A stretch of DNA of 64,000 bases from Amycolatopsis acidiphila (GCF_021391495.1 NZ_CP090063.1:1-64000); one strand, 5' to 3'. Shown: positions 1 through 13,579, numbered from the stretch's first letter. The notes: a model not told the origin generated them from the letters alone. Made by a program: numbers and translations.

Positions 1-1599
1 GTGTCCGAGCACCAGATGAACCTGGGTGTCGTCTGGGAGCAGGTGGTCCGCGAACTGTCGGACGGCACGCTCTCCCCCCAACAGCGCGCGTGGATGCGCG
101 TCACCCGTCCGATCGGCCTGCTCGACGGCACCGCGCTGCTCGCCGCGCCCAGTGACTTCGCCAAGGAAGCCATCGAGCGCGCGCTGCGCGAGCCGATCAC
201 CCACGCGCTGTCCCGCCGGCTCGGCCGGCCCGTGTCGCTCGCGGTCAAGGTCGACACCACCGAGGTCGCCCCGCCGCCACCCCAGTACGCCCCCTCACCC
301 GCGCGAGTGGAAAACGTCGCCGCCGAGGCGCCGGCCCGCCCGCCGGTGATGCCGCCGCTGGACGACGGCATGCTGCCGCCCATGCGCCGCGGGCGCGTGC
401 AGGCCGAGCCGAGCAAGCCCGTCCTCGCCGCCGAAGACGACGGGGACGAAGAGGTCGACGAGGAGGGCGAGGCGCTCGCGGCGGCGCACGAGATCTGGCC
501 CATGTTCTCCGGCCAGCCGATCGCAGGGCAGCCCTACACGGCGCCCGCGCAACCGCAGACCTCCAAAACGCGCTTGAACGAGAAGTACACCTTCGACACG
601 TTCGTCATCGGCGCCTCGAACCGGTTCGCGCACGCGGCCGCCTTCGCCGTCGCGGAAGCGCCGTCCCGCGCGTACAACCCCTTGTTCATCTGGGGCGAGT
701 CCGGGCTCGGCAAGACACACCTGCTGCACGCGGTCGGGCACTACGCCCAGCGGCTGTTCCCCGGCATGCGCGTGCGCTACGTGTCGACCGAGGAGTTCAC
801 CAACGACTTCATCAACTCCCTGCGCGACGACCGCAAGGTGGCGTTCCAGCGTCGCTACCGCGACATCGACATCCTGCTCGTCGACGACATCCAGTTCCTG
901 GAAGGCAAGGAAGGAACTCAGGAGGAGTTCTTCCACACCTTCAACACGCTGCACAACGCGAACAAGCAGATCGTGGTCTCCTCCGACCGGCCGCCCAAGC
1001 GGCTGGAGACACTGGAAGACCGGCTGCGCACGCGGTTCGAGTGGGGACTGATCACCGACATCCAGCCGCCGGAGCTCGAGACGCGGATCGCGATCCTCCG
1101 CAAGAAGGCCGCGCAGGATCGGCTCGCCGTGCCCGGAGAGGTGCTGGAGTTCATCGCCTCGCGGGTCGAGGCGAACATCCGCGAGCTCGAGGGCGCGCTC
1201 ATCCGCGTCACCGCGTTCGCGTCGCTGAACCAGCAACCGGTCGACGTCGGGCTGGCGGAGATCGTGCTGCGCGACCTGATCCCGGATTCGCAGGCGCCGG
1301 AGATCAGCGCGCCGACGATCATGGCGGCCACGGCCGAGTTCTTCGACGTGACGATCGACGACCTGTGCGGCCCCGGGAAGACGAAGGCGCTCGCCACCGC
1401 CCGGCAGATCGCCATGTACCTGTGCCGCGAGCTGACGGACATGTCGCTGCCGAAGATCGGGCAGACGTTCGGCGGCCGCGACCACACCACGGTCATGCAC
1501 GCGGACAAGAAGATCCGCAAGGAAATGGCCGAGCGCCGGCGGATCTACGACCAGGTGCAGGAACTGACCTTCCGCATCAAGCAGCGCGCCCGCCAGTAG
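1..1599 (+). CDS. dnaA: Chromosomal replication initiator protein DnaA
   Basis: A GTG-initiated 532-residue protein. It is the AAA+ ATPase that binds 9-base DnaA boxes and melts oriC. Domain I spans about residues 1-85 and is followed by a proline-rich and acidic linker (about 90-190) as in other actinobacteria. Walker A GESGLGKT lies at about 232-239 and Walker B LLVDD at about 292-296. The C-terminal DNA-binding signature [10 protein letters not shown] is near 491-500. The window begins on the GTG, so promoter and RBS are out of view. The gene is followed by a hairpin and then by oriC, the usual actinobacterial order. Confidence 0.99.
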   Translation: MSEHQMNLGVVWEQVVRELSDGTLSPQQRAWMRVTRPIGLLDGTALLAAPSDFAKEAIERALREPITHALSRRLGRPVSLAVKVDTTEVAPPPPQYAPSPARVENVAAEAPARPPVMPPLDDGMLPPMRRGRVQAEPSKPVLAAEDDGDEEVDEEGEALAAAHEIWPMFSGQPIAGQPYTAPAQPQTSKTRLNEKYTFDTFVIGASNRFAHAAAFAVAEAPSRAYNPLFIWGESGLGKTHLLHAVGHYAQRLFPGMRVRYVSTEEFTNDFINSLRDDRKVAFQRRYRDIDILLVDDIQFLEGKEGTQEEFFHTFNTLHNANKQIVVSSDRPPKRLETLEDRLRTRFEWGLITDIQPPELETRIAILRKKAAQDRLAVPGEVLEFIASRVEANIRELEGALIRVTAFASLNQQPVDVGLAEIVLRDLIPDSQAPEISAPTIMAATAEFFDVTIDDLCGPGKTKALATARQIAMYLCRELTDMSLPKIGQTFGGRDHTTVMHADKKIRKEMAERRRIYDQVQELTFRIKQRARQ

Positions 1600-1627
1600 G
1601 CGCGCACCTCCTCTATTTAGGACAGTC

Positions 1628-1655
1628 GAAGCGGCGTGCCACGGCACGCCGCTTC
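1628..1655 (+). terminator. Hairpin terminator downstream of dnaA
   Basis: A perfect 13-bp stem (GAAGCGGCGTGCC and its complement) with a 2-base loop lies 28 bases after the dnaA stop. It is followed by TTGCT and not by a strong T tract. I infer that it ends dnaA transcription. Confidence 0.6.
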
Positions 1656-1656
1656 T

Positions 1657-1691
1657 TGCTGTGCGCGTCCTCTCCTGCTGTGCGCGTCCTC
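1657..1691. repeat. 16-bp direct repeat after dnaA terminator
   Basis: TGCTGTGCGCGTCCTC occurs at 1657-1672 and again at 1676-1691, a period of 19 bases. The block sits between the dnaA hairpin and oriC. No function is evident. Confidence 0.6.
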
Positions 1692-2079
1692 CTTGCCACC
1701 CGGCGGGATCGCCCGCTGTCCATCTAGGACAGTGCCGGCGGGCGCACCGCGTCATAGCGCGTTTCCCCGCGCGTCACAGGGGTATCCGAGGCGCCACAGC
1801 TTGTGACCCCGATAACGGACGCGCATCGAAAATCGATCACGGTCGCTCACAGGAGTGAAGTCGGGACCACCGCGGTCCTGTGCGGTGGCTGGGTACAAAC
1901 CAGCCCACAGCTGGGGAAGAAAGTGTGGACAACTGTGGATGCCTGTGGACGGATTGTGAGCCGCCCGAAGTTGTCCACGGATCGCCGAAACTGTCCACCG
2001 CCGCGCACCCCCAGATGTCCACATGCCGCCGCGCCGTGGGACCTGCGACGACACTGGTTGTCCCCACAACCCACAGCCC

Positions 2080-2135
2080 CTATTACTGTTACTGCCCTTG
2101 TTCTTCTCAAGAAGATCTTCTAAAGCAAAAACAGG
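2080..2135. other. Candidate DNA-unwinding element of oriC
   Basis: This is the most AT-rich stretch of the origin in an otherwise very GC-rich window. It includes TATTACTGTTACTG and a run of A residues after AAGATCTTCTAAAGC. It lies directly beside the DnaA-box cluster, the place where duplex melting is expected. The assignment is by composition only. Confidence 0.5.
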
Positions 2136-2392
2136 CGGCTGTGGAGTTGGGGACAAGCGACGAGATCCGATCGTCTTGTCGACAAGTCGATGGCCTGCCC
2201 CGAATGACGCCGGGCGGGGTCACGTTCTAACGTGGGTATCCACACCCAAGCCCGCACGTCGTTGGTGACATCGGCTCCGGGCTCCACCACACTGCGAGAT
2301 CCCTGGTCAACGCGCTGCGCACCGCGCGTCCAGGGCCGTTTGTCGATCTTCTCGAGCCCAAGCCGTGGCTCGGCTGTCGAAAGGATGGGCGC

Positions 2393-3526
2393 ATGAAGAT
2401 CCGCGTCGAGCGAGACGGGCTGGCCGACGCCGTCGCTTGGGTGGCCCGCAGCCTGCCGTCGAGGCCACCCGTCCCGGTACTGGGCGGGGTGCTGCTCGAC
2501 GCCGGTTCCGACGGGACGACCGACGCGCTGACCGTGTCCGGGTTCGACTACGAGGTGTCGGCCACGGTCGGCGTCCCCGCGACGATCGCCGACGGTGGGC
2601 GCCTGCTCGTGTCCGGACGGCTACTCGCCGACATCACCAAGGCGCTGCCCGCCCAGCCGGTCGAGATCTTCGTCGACGGCGCCCGCGCCTCGATCACGTG
2701 TGGCAACGCCCGGTTCTCCCTGCCGACCATGCCGGTCGAGGACTACCCCGCGTTGCCGGCCCAGCCCGCCCTCGCCGGCGAGGTCGCGGGCGACGCGTTC
2801 GGCCAGGCGGTCACCCAGGTCGCCGTCGCCGCGGGCAAGGACGACACCCTGCCGATGCTGACCGGCATGCGGCTGGAGATCTCCGGCAACTCGCTCACCC
2901 TCGTCGCCACCGACCGGTTTCGGCTCGCCATGCGCGAGTTCACCTGGGAGCCGGCCGAGGGGCTCGCCGACGCCGCCGTCCTCGTCCCGGCCCGCACGCT
3001 CGCCGAAGCCGCGAAGTCGCTCGGCGCGAGCGGCTCGAAGGTCGCGCTGAGCCTCGCCAGCGGCGAGGGCCTGCTCGGTCTCGCCGGCTCCGGTCGCTAC
3101 ACCACCTCCCGGCTCCTCGACGCCGAGTTCCCGCCGTACCGCCAGCTGCTGCCCGCGCAGCACACCTCCCGCGCGGTGATCGACGTCGCGCCGCTGTCCG
3201 AGGCGATCAAGCGCGTGTCCCTCGTCGCCGAGCGGGGTACCCAGGTCCGGCTGGAGTTCGCGGACGGTTCACTGCGGCTGTCCGCTGGTGGTGACGACGA
3301 GGGCAGTGCCGAGGAGGAGCTGCCGGTGGACTACGAAGGCGAACCGGTGACGATCGCGTTCAACCCGGGCTACCTCGTCGACGGCCTCGGCGTCCTGCAC
3401 GCCGACCGAGCGGAGCTGACCTTCACCACCCCCAACCGCCCGGCCTTGATCAAGCCGGCGGACGAGCAGGGCCAGGTCGTTCCTGGTTACCTCTACCTGT
3501 TGATGCCGGTCCGCCTACCCGGCTGA
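2393..3526 (+). CDS. dnaN: DNA polymerase III beta sliding clamp
   Basis: A 377-residue processivity clamp that encircles DNA and tethers polymerase III and other clamp-binding proteins. Length and sequence match the family, starting [10 protein letters not shown] and ending in the conserved LMPVRLPG tail that closes the third clamp fold. The ATG is preceded by an AAGGA ribosome site. It stands immediately downstream of oriC and 31 bp before gnd, in the standard dnaA-dnaN-recF neighbourhood. Confidence 0.98.
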   Translation: MKIRVERDGLADAVAWVARSLPSRPPVPVLGGVLLDAGSDGTTDALTVSGFDYEVSATVGVPATIADGGRLLVSGRLLADITKALPAQPVEIFVDGARASITCGNARFSLPTMPVEDYPALPAQPALAGEVAGDAFGQAVTQVAVAAGKDDTLPMLTGMRLEISGNSLTLVATDRFRLAMREFTWEPAEGLADAAVLVPARTLAEAAKSLGASGSKVALSLASGEGLLGLAGSGRYTTSRLLDAEFPPYRQLLPAQHTSRAVIDVAPLSEAIKRVSLVAERGTQVRLEFADGSLRLSAGGDDEGSAEEELPVDYEGEPVTIAFNPGYLVDGLGVLHADRAELTFTTPNRPALIKPADEQGQVVPGYLYLLMPVRLPG

Positions 3527-3557
3527 TCGGAAACGAGCGATAAAAGGGGATTTTTCG

Positions 3558-4448
3558 ATGGTGCAGCTGGGACTCGTCGGCCTCGGCAAGATGGGCTTCA
3601 ACATGCGCGAACGGCTGCGGGCCGCCGGGCACGAGGTGGTCGGCTACGACCGCAACGAGGCCGTGAGCGACTCCTCCTCGCTCGCGGACATGGTGTCCAA
3701 GCTCGCGGCACCGCGGATGGTGTGGATCATGGTCCCGGCCGGCGGCCCGACCCGGGACACCGTCGACGAGCTCGGCGAGCTGCTGTCCGAGGGCGACCTC
3801 GTGATCGACGGCGGCAACTCGAAGTTCACCGACGACAAGCGCAACGGCGAGGTGCTGGCCGCGAAGAAGATCGGCTACCTCGACTGTGGGGTGTCGGGTG
3901 GCATCTGGGGCAAGGAAAACGGGTACGGCCTGATGGTCGGCGGCGCCGCCGGGGACGTCGAGCGCGCGATGCCGATCTTCGACGCGCTGCGCCCGGACGG
4001 CCCGCGCGAGGAAGGCTTCTCGCACGCGGGCTCCGTCGGTGCCGGCCACTACGCGAAGATGATCCACAACGGCATCGAGTACGGCATCATGCAGGCGTAC
4101 GCCGAGGGCTTCGAGCTGATGGAAGCCGCGAAGGTGATCGACGACGTGCCGGCCGTGATCAAGGGCTGGCAGCGCGGCACCGTCGTCCGGTCCTGGCTGC
4201 TCGACCTGCTCGTCCGCGCGCTGGACGAGGACCCGGAGCTCGACGACCTCGAAGGCTACGTCGAGGACTCGGGCGAAGGCCGTTGGACGCTCGAGGAAGC
4301 GATCAACAACGCCGTGCCCGCGCCGGTGATCTCGGCCGCGCTGTTCGCCCGGTTCTCCTCGCGGCAGAAGGACTCCGCCGCGATGCGGGCCGTCGCCGCG
4401 CTGCGCAACCAGTTCGGCGGACACGCGGTCAAGAAGGTCGGTCAGTAA
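3558..4448 (+). CDS. gnd: 6-phosphogluconate dehydrogenase, decarboxylating (short form)
   Basis: A 296-residue oxidoreductase converting 6-phosphogluconate to ribulose 5-phosphate and CO2 in the pentose phosphate pathway. The N-terminal Rossmann motif GLGKMGFNM is at about residues 7-15. The substrate-binding signatures [10 protein letters not shown] and [12 protein letters not shown] follow, and the catalytic region [13 protein letters not shown] is near 160-175. At about 300 residues it belongs to the short, often NAD-linked, class rather than the 470-residue class. It sits between dnaN and recF, a common actinobacterial arrangement. An AAAGGGG ribosome site precedes the ATG. Confidence 0.95.
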   Translation: MVQLGLVGLGKMGFNMRERLRAAGHEVVGYDRNEAVSDSSSLADMVSKLAAPRMVWIMVPAGGPTRDTVDELGELLSEGDLVIDGGNSKFTDDKRNGEVLAAKKIGYLDCGVSGGIWGKENGYGLMVGGAAGDVERAMPIFDALRPDGPREEGFSHAGSVGAGHYAKMIHNGIEYGIMQAYAEGFELMEAAKVIDDVPAVIKGWQRGTVVRSWLLDLLVRALDEDPELDDLEGYVEDSGEGRWTLEEAINNAVPAPVISAALFARFSSRQKDSAAMRAVAALRNQFGGHAVKKVGQ

Positions 4449-4459
4449 GTAGGCGCACG

Positions 4460-5614
4460 TTGTACCTCCGTCATCTCCAGGTCACCGACTTCCGTTCGTG
4501 GGAGCTCGCCGACCTGCCGTTGACGCCGGGGCCGACCGTGCTGGTCGGCCCCAACGGACGGGGCAAGACCAACCTGCTGGAGGCGATCGGGTACCTGGCG
4601 ACCCTCGGTTCGCACCGGGTCGCGACCGACGCGCCGCTGGTGCGGCACGGTTGTGAGCGTGCCCTGGTCCGGGCGGCCGTGGTCAACGACGACCGCGAGC
4701 TGACCATCGAACTGGAGATCACGCCGGGCAAGGCGAACCGCGCCCGGGTCAACCGCGGCGCGGTCGGCAAGCCGCGCGACATCCTCGGGATCCTGCGCAC
4801 CGTGCTGTTCTCCCCGGAGGATCTGGCGCTGGTCCGTGGCGATCCCGGCGAGCGGCGGCGGTTCCTCGACGAGCTGTTGGTGCTGCGCGCGCCGCGGTGG
4901 GCAGGAGTGCGCTCGGACTACGAACGTGTGCTGCGGCAACGCAACGCATTGCTGAAGACGGCGGGCAGGAGAAAAGGAACACGCGACGATCCCTACGCGC
5001 TCTCGACCCTCGAGGTGTGGGACAACCACCTCGCGACGGCCGGCGCGCAACTGCTCGCGGCGCGGCTGGACCTGGTGGCCGACCTCGGTCCGCACACCTC
5101 CGCCGCGTACGCGGGGGTCGCGCCGGACTCGCGGCCGGCGACGATTTCCTACCGGTCCAGCCTGGGCGACGCACTGCCCGCCGGATACGGCAGACCGGAC
5201 GGTGAACGAGCCGATCCGGACAAACTGACCGGTATCCTGGTGGCAGCGCTCGCCGACGCCCGGCAGGCCGAGCTCGAACGGGGGGTGAGCCTGGTCGGCC
5301 CGCACCGTGACGAGCTGGAACTGGTCCTCGGTGCGGCGCCTGCCAAGGGGTACGCCAGCCACGGGGAGTCGTGGTCGTTCGCGCTCGCGTTGCGGCTCGG
5401 CTCCTACGAGCTGTTGCGCAGTGAGAACGGAGAGCCGGTACTGCTGCTGGACGACGTGTTCGCGGAGCTCGACCGGCGCCGTCGTGCCCGGCTCGCGGAG
5501 GTGGCGGCCGCCGCCGAACAGGTGTTGATCACCGCCGCGGTGGACGAGGACGTGCCCGCAGAGCTATCGGGAACCCGCTTCACGGTCTCGAACGGGGAGG
5601 TCAACCTTGCGTGA
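4460..5614 (+). CDS. recF: DNA replication and repair protein RecF
   Basis: A 384-residue SMC-like ATPase that helps load RecA at single-strand gaps. Walker [10 protein letters not shown] is near residues 30-38, and the C-terminal Walker B-like [11 protein letters not shown] is near 329-339. Homology begins at [14 protein letters not shown], and the only start codon at that point is TTG at 4460, 11 bases after the gnd stop. The reading frame stays open upstream through gnd, but that part is not RecF. The 3' end overlaps the following gene by 8 bases. Confidence 0.95.
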   Translation: MYLRHLQVTDFRSWELADLPLTPGPTVLVGPNGRGKTNLLEAIGYLATLGSHRVATDAPLVRHGCERALVRAAVVNDDRELTIELEITPGKANRARVNRGAVGKPRDILGILRTVLFSPEDLALVRGDPGERRRFLDELLVLRAPRWAGVRSDYERVLRQRNALLKTAGRRKGTRDDPYALSTLEVWDNHLATAGAQLLAARLDLVADLGPHTSAAYAGVAPDSRPATISYRSSLGDALPAGYGRPDGERADPDKLTGILVAALADARQAELERGVSLVGPHRDELELVLGAAPAKGYASHGESWSFALALRLGSYELLRSENGEPVLLLDDVFAELDRRRRARLAEVAAAAEQVLITAAVDEDVPAELSGTRFTVSNGEVNLA

Positions 5615-6353
5615 CGAGGATGCGGCAAGATCACCTCGGGCACCGCGAGTGACCGGCGCCACACAATTTACCCACCGATCTGGGGACAACTCTGTGGATA
5701 GTGTGGATAACACGGTGAACGAGTCATCGCCGCGGGTGAGCAAGCGGCCGAACGAGTCAGCTGCCGGGACACGAGCGGGGGGTCGCCCGGCAGAGGAGAC
5801 CATATCCGCGACACAGAGTGACGCGACAACTGGGCCGAACGAGAACGCGCCCGGCCGCGATCTCGCGCGGCAGGCCCTGGCAGCCGCCCGCGCGAAGGCC
5901 GAGGCACGGGGTGTCGAGCCCGGCGTCCGCAAGCGTACGGCGGGCCAGTTCGGCCAGAACCCGCGGCGTCGCCGGTGGTCCGGGCCAGGCTCCGACGCGC
6001 GCGACCCGCAACCGCTCGGCCGCCTGATGTCGCGGCTGGCGACGGATCGTGGCTGGTCACAGCGTCTCGCGGACGGTCAGGTCTTCGGTCAGTGGGCGAA
6101 GCTGGTCGGCGAAGAGGTCGCCGAGCACGCCCAGCCGGTCTCGCTCAAGGACGGCGAGCTCACCGTCCGCGCCAGCTCCACGGCCTGGGCCACCCAGCTC
6201 CGGCTCCTCCAGGGGCAGCTCCTCACCAAGATCGCCGCCGCGGTCGGGCACGGCGTGGTCAAGCGCATGCGCATCCACGGGCCCACCGCGCCGAGTTGGC
6301 GCAAGGGCCTGCGGCACGTTTCCGGACGCGGCCCCCGCGACACTTACGGCTGA
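5607..6353 (+). CDS. dciA: DUF721 / DciA-family protein
   Basis: A 248-residue protein. The C-terminal half (about 120-230) is the DUF721 domain of DciA, the ancestral DnaB-helicase operator, with the segment [20 protein letters not shown] and a KH-like fold. The first 110 residues are low-complexity and probably disordered. The start is a TTG at 5607, chosen because GGGGAGG (5594-5600) stands 6 bases upstream; it overlaps the recF stop by 8 bases and implies coupled translation. The 5' part of the gene contains DnaA-box-like 9-mers (5681-5710). Location between recF and gyrB is typical of actinobacteria. Confidence 0.88.
   Translation: MRDEDAARSPRAPRVTGATQFTHRSGDNSVDSVDNTVNESSPRVSKRPNESAAGTRAGGRPAEETISATQSDATTGPNENAPGRDLARQALAAARAKAEARGVEPGVRKRTAGQFGQNPRRRRWSGPGSDARDPQPLGRLMSRLATDRGWSQRLADGQVFGQWAKLVGEEVAEHAQPVSLKDGELTVRASSTAWATQLRLLQGQLLTKIAAAVGHGVVKRMRIHGPTAPSWRKGLRHVSGRGPRDTYG
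5681..5710. promoter_or_regulatory. DnaA-box cluster inside dciA
   Basis: Three 9-mers lie within 30 bases. TGGGGACAA is at 5681-5689, TGTGGATAG at 5693-5701 and TGTGGATAA at 5702-5710. The last is a perfect reverse complement of TTATCCACA. They are in the region coding for the disordered N-terminus of the DciA-family protein. They could be an oriC-external DnaA-binding site; binding is inferred. Confidence 0.55.
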
Positions 6354-6519
6354 GATCTGAACGCGCCGTGATGCCTCGGCATGACGCAGAGCCACCCCGG
6401 CACCCGTCCGGGTTCGAGTTCGTGGCTCTGTGAGGAAATCAGGGGTGTCCTTGCCGCATGTCAGCGCGAGTGGCCAAGTAGACTGTACGAGGGAGCGGGG
6501 GCCCCTTGGGCGAGACTGA

Positions 6520-8499
<1,980 letters not shown>

Positions 8500-8542
8500 T
8501 CGCAAAACGCTCTACCAGCACTGTCCATACGAGAAGGACCCC

Positions 8543-11071
<2,529 letters not shown>

Positions 11072-11080
11072 GGACTACTA

Positions 11081-11785
11081 GTGACTTCCCCCGAGAACGC
11101 GGAACCGCCCACGGTCGCCGAGGACAAGGCGACGCCGCCGTGGCAGCGGCTGAGCAAGGAGAGCGGCAACGGCACCGCGGACGGCCCGACACAGTGGCTG
11201 CCGACAGGCCGGACCGGGGAAAATGTGCTTCACTCGGAAAGCGCTGCCGGTGACCAGACGGTGGTCAGCGGCAGCGCGGCGGGCAGCCTGTTCGGCCCGC
11301 CGGGCGAGGCGCGGGAGGACGCACTGGCTGGGCTGAGGGGGCAGGAGACCGTGTCGGTGCCGGGCCCCGGGACCAAGGGGCGTGGCACGCCGAGCGCGTT
11401 GCGCCGCCCCGGCCGTGGCCCGCGTCGCGCGAGCCTCCAGGTCAAGCGGTTCGACCCGTGGTCCGTGCTGAAGCTGTCGCTCGTGCTCGGCGTCGCGATG
11501 TTCTTCGTCTGGCTGGTCGCGGTCGGCGTGCTGTACACGGTGCTCGACGGCATGGGCGTGTGGGACAAGCTGAACGGCACGTACTCGTCGCTGGTCTCCG
11601 GCGAGGGCGGCAGCGCCCCGTCGGACCCGCTCATCAGCGCGGGCCGCGTGTTCGGCATCGCCGCCATCCTCGGTGCGATCAACATCGTGCTGCTCTCGGC
11701 ACTGGCCACGGTGAGCGCGTTCATCTACAACGTGTCCGCCGACCTGGCCGGCGGCCTGGAGGTCACCCTGTCGGAACGGGAGTAG
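11081..11785 (+). CDS. DUF3566 domain membrane protein
   Basis: A 234-residue protein. A polar, Pro/Gly-rich cytoplasmic N-terminal part (1-120) is followed by two membrane segments, one from about 128 to 150 (LVLGVAMFFVWLVAVGVLYT) and one from about 188 to 215. The C-terminal half is the DUF3566 domain found in actinobacteria directly after gyrA (the Rv0007 position in M. tuberculosis). The GTG start is 9 bases after the gyrA stop, so it is probably cotranscribed. Molecular function is unknown. Confidence 0.88.
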   Translation: MTSPENAEPPTVAEDKATPPWQRLSKESGNGTADGPTQWLPTGRTGENVLHSESAAGDQTVVSGSAAGSLFGPPGEAREDALAGLRGQETVSVPGPGTKGRGTPSALRRPGRGPRRASLQVKRFDPWSVLKLSLVLGVAMFFVWLVAVGVLYTVLDGMGVWDKLNGTYSSLVSGEGGSAPSDPLISAGRVFGIAAILGAINIVLLSALATVSAFIYNVSADLAGGLEVTLSERE

Positions 11786-11816
11786 AGGGCATCCTGTAGT
11801 CTTTTCCTCGTTCCCG

Positions 11817-11890
11817 GGGCCCATAGCTCAGGCGGTTAGAGCGCTTCGCTGATAACGAAGAGGTCGGAGGTTCAAGTCCTCCTGGGCCCA
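11817..11890 (+). tRNA. ileT: tRNA-Ile (GAT anticodon)
   Basis: A 74-nt cloverleaf. The acceptor arm GGGCCCA pairs with TGGGCCC (11883-11889), and the discriminator is A at 11890. The D-arm region is TAGCTCAGGCGGTTAGAGC, the anticodon loop is CTGATAA, and the T-arm is GGAGGTTCAAGTCCTCC. CCA is not encoded. Confidence 0.97.
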
Positions 11891-11895
11891 CCGAA

Positions 11896-11937
11896 CGCAA
11901 GAGGGCGGTTGACCTGCTGGTCAACCGCCCTCTTGCG
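11896..11937. terminator. Long perfect hairpin after tRNA-Ile
   Basis: A perfect 19-bp stem (11896-11914 with 11919-11937) around a TGCT loop starts 6 bases after the tRNA. It is probably a terminator for the gyrA-DUF3566-tRNA direction and could also stop transcripts from the minus-strand gene. No strong T tract follows. Confidence 0.65.
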
Positions 11938-11998
11938 TGCCTACTGACCACACGTCGATCCGGTTCGTGGCAAGGCATCTCGGGATCCGAGCCTGAGC

Positions 11999-13033
11999 TC
12001 AGGCCACGTCCGCGACGATGCACGCGACGTTGTCGGCGCCACCGTTGTGGTTCGCACGCTCGACCAGCTCGTGCACGGCTTCGGCGGGGTCGGCGATGTC
12101 GGTCATCACCTGGCGAAGCGCCTCGAGGGTGACCGCGGTGTGGAGACCGTCCGAGCAGAGCAGATAGCGGTCGCCCGGTTCGGCGTCGCGTAGCTCGACG
12201 TCCGGCTCGGCGGCGTTATCGCCGTGAAGTGCTTTCACCAGCAAGGCGCGCTGTGGATGCGAAGCGGCTTCTTCCGGCGTGAGGCGGCCTTCGTCGACCA
12301 TCGACTGCACGAGCGTGTGGTCCTGGGTGATCTGGAACAGCTTGCCGTCGCGCAGCAGGTAGACCCGCGAGTCGCCGATGTGCACGAGCGCCAGCTGTGA
12401 GCCGGACCAGAGCAGGGCGGTGAGCGTGGTGCCCACGTCCGCGCCCAGTTCCCGGACCGCCACCCCGGCTCGCTCGACCGCGTCCGACAACACGTTGAGC
12501 AGGTCGCCCGCGGGGACGGTCGAGTCCAGGGGCTTGAGTGCGTCGATCGCGACGGAACTGGCGAGGCGGTCGCCCGGCCCGAACCCGTCGGCGACGGCGA
12601 GCAGACGGGATCCCGCGTAGGCCACGTCCTGGTTCGACGCGCGGACGAGACCGCGGTCGGAGCGGACGGCGTAGCGAATGTTCAGTGACGACATGTGTTC
12701 TTCCTTCCTCTGCAACTGGTCGATGAGGAAGGAAGCCAGCTTCGCCCGCGACCGGAAGTCCGCCTCGACCTCTCGCCAGTACGCGGCGACTTCCCCGGCG
12801 GCCGCCGAGCCGTCGAGTTCGCAGACCGTCTTGATCCTCGCGAGCGGCATGCCCAGCCGTCGGAGCCAGGCGATCAACCGGGCGCGGTCGAGCTGTTCCG
12901 GCGCGTAGAAGCGGTAACCGGAAAAGGGGTCCACGGACACCGGCTGCAGCAGTCCGAGCTCGTCGTACAACCGCAACGCCTTCGGCGACAGGCGGGCAGC
13001 CCGCGCGAACGCACCGATGGTCAACAGTCCCAT
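11999..13033 (-). CDS. MerR-type regulator fused to a PP2C phosphatase domain
   Basis: A 344-residue fusion. Residues 1-75 are a MerR-type winged helix (LLTIGAFARAARLSPKALRL and the wing FSGYRFYAPEQLDRARLI), and about 80-112 is a helical linker. From 114 to 344 there is a PP2C phosphatase domain resembling PstP. Metal-binding acids appear kept: D136 (SNQD), D149-G150 (ADG), D295 (SDGL) and D334 (GGADN). The usual DGMGGH motif reads DGFGPGD, so activity or metal binding may be altered. The ATG at 13033 has GAGGAGGG upstream; an ATG 5 codons earlier has no such site. The reading frame is intact through the junction, so this is a true fusion in this sequence. The ligand and the target promoters are unknown. 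Confidence 0.85.
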   Translation of the reverse strand: MGLLTIGAFARAARLSPKALRLYDELGLLQPVSVDPFSGYRFYAPEQLDRARLIAWLRRLGMPLARIKTVCELDGSAAAGEVAAYWREVEADFRSRAKLASFLIDQLQRKEEHMSSLNIRYAVRSDRGLVRASNQDVAYAGSRLLAVADGFGPGDRLASSVAIDALKPLDSTVPAGDLLNVLSDAVERAGVAVRELGADVGTTLTALLWSGSQLALVHIGDSRVYLLRDGKLFQITQDHTLVQSMVDEGRLTPEEAASHPQRALLVKALHGDNAAEPDVELRDAEPGDRYLLCSDGLHTAVTLEALRQVMTDIADPAEAVHELVERANHNGGADNVACIVADVA

Positions 13034-13290
13034 GCTCGCCCTCCTCATGCCGACACCGTGCGGCTTCCCCCGAGGTCAAGGTCAAGCATGGTTCCACGTG
13101 GAACGGCCAGGGCCGACGGGGAACTCCGCCGCGACGGCCCTGGCCGTGAACCGTGGCCGACGAACGCCGGGCGACCTGCTGCGCCCTCCTCGTTCGTCGT
13201 CTTCAGTCGGCTACCCAGCCCTCCGGATCCCTATTCGTCCGGTCCGGTAGCATCTTGGGGTCAGCGGAAACGTCGAAAAAGGGGCTTCAG
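13034..13290. promoter_or_regulatory. Intergenic region between MerR-PP2C and DLW-39 genes
   Basis: A 257-bp divergent spacer. Its clearest element is the 14-bp perfect palindrome at 13091-13104, 58 bases upstream of the MerR-PP2C start. No coding frame with an RBS is visible except the DLW-39 gene that begins at its right end. Promoters for both flanking genes should lie here. Confidence 0.5.
13091..13104. promoter_or_regulatory. parS: parS-like 14-bp palindrome
   Basis: GTTCCACGTGGAAC is a perfect palindrome. It differs from the canonical ParB site GTTTCACGTGAAAC only by one symmetrical base pair in each half. It is about 11 kb from oriC, where parS sites cluster in actinobacteria. Alternatively it is the operator of the adjacent MerR-PP2C gene. 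Confidence 0.5.
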
Positions 13291-13479
13291 GTGAAGAAGC
13301 TGTTGGCGCTCGCGGTTGTCGCGGGTGGTGTGCTGTTCGTCATCAAGCGCAACAAGGACGCCAAGGCCGAAGCCGACCTGTGGCGGGAGGCCACCGCTCC
13401 GACGGGCAAGCCGCTGGGTGCCGTCTCGACGAACGGCACCGCCCCGGCGCGTGCCGCCGGCGCAGGCCAGAACAACTGA
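13291..13479 (+). CDS. DLW-39 family small protein
   Basis: A 62-residue protein with GTG start at 13291. It begins with a short hydrophobic segment (KKLLALAVVAGGVLFVI) followed by a Lys-rich turn and the ADLWREAT motif that names the DLW-39 family of small actinobacterial proteins. The remainder is a Pro/Ala/Gly tail. It is usually found, as here, between the gyrA locus and tRNA-Ala. It is probably a single-pass membrane peptide; no function is known. Confidence 0.8.
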   Translation: MKKLLALAVVAGGVLFVIKRNKDAKAEADLWREATAPTGKPLGAVSTNGTAPARAAGAGQNN

Positions 13480-13485
13480 ACCTCC

Positions 13486-13503
13486 GCGCGGGTTCGCCCG
13501 CGC
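13486..13503 (+). terminator. Short hairpin before tRNA-Ala
   Basis: A 7-bp GC stem (GCGCGGG with CCCGCGC) closes a stable TTCG tetraloop just after the DLW-39 stop. There is no T tract and it lies 4 bases upstream of tRNA-Ala, so it may be a processing signal instead of a terminator. Confidence 0.35.
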
Positions 13504-13506
13504 CCC

Positions 13507-13579
13507 GGGGCTGTAGCTCAATTGGTAGAGCGCTGCTTTTGCAAGGCAGAGGTCAGGGGTTCGATTCCCCTCAGCTCCA
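13507..13579 (+). tRNA. alaT: tRNA-Ala (TGC anticodon)
   Basis: A 73-nt cloverleaf. The acceptor GGGGCTG pairs with CAGCTCC (13572-13578) with one G-T wobble, and the discriminator is A. The anticodon arm CTGCTTTTGCAAGGCAG shows TGC in the loop, and the T-arm is AGGGGTTCGATTCCCCT. CCA is not encoded. The Ile/Ala tRNA pair near gyrA is typical of actinobacteria. Confidence 0.97.

Larger units (their letters stand above)
1600..2392. other. oriC: Replication origin oriC (dnaA-dnaN intergenic region)
   Basis: This is 793 bp without a credible gene, between dnaA and dnaN. It contains a cluster of DnaA-box-like 9-mers. A perfect TTGTCCACA is at 1924-1932 on the minus strand. Near matches include 1934-1942 and 1944-1952 (minus), TTGTCCACG at 1971-1979, ATGTCCACA at 2015-2023, TTGTCCCCA at 2058-2066, its reverse-complement form TGGGGACAA at 2148-2156, and GTATCCACA at 2236-2244. 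An AT-rich stretch lies at 2080-2135 and a 12-bp palindrome CTTGTCGACAAG at 2175-2186. Position and box density identify it as the chromosomal origin. Open frames across it have no RBS and look like noise. Confidence 0.93.

Noticed and set aside
1752..2268. Overlapping open frames of 76-134 codons in the oriC region
   Set aside because: They span the DnaA-box cluster, have no ribosome sites and no conserved sequence; non-coding origin DNA is the better reading.
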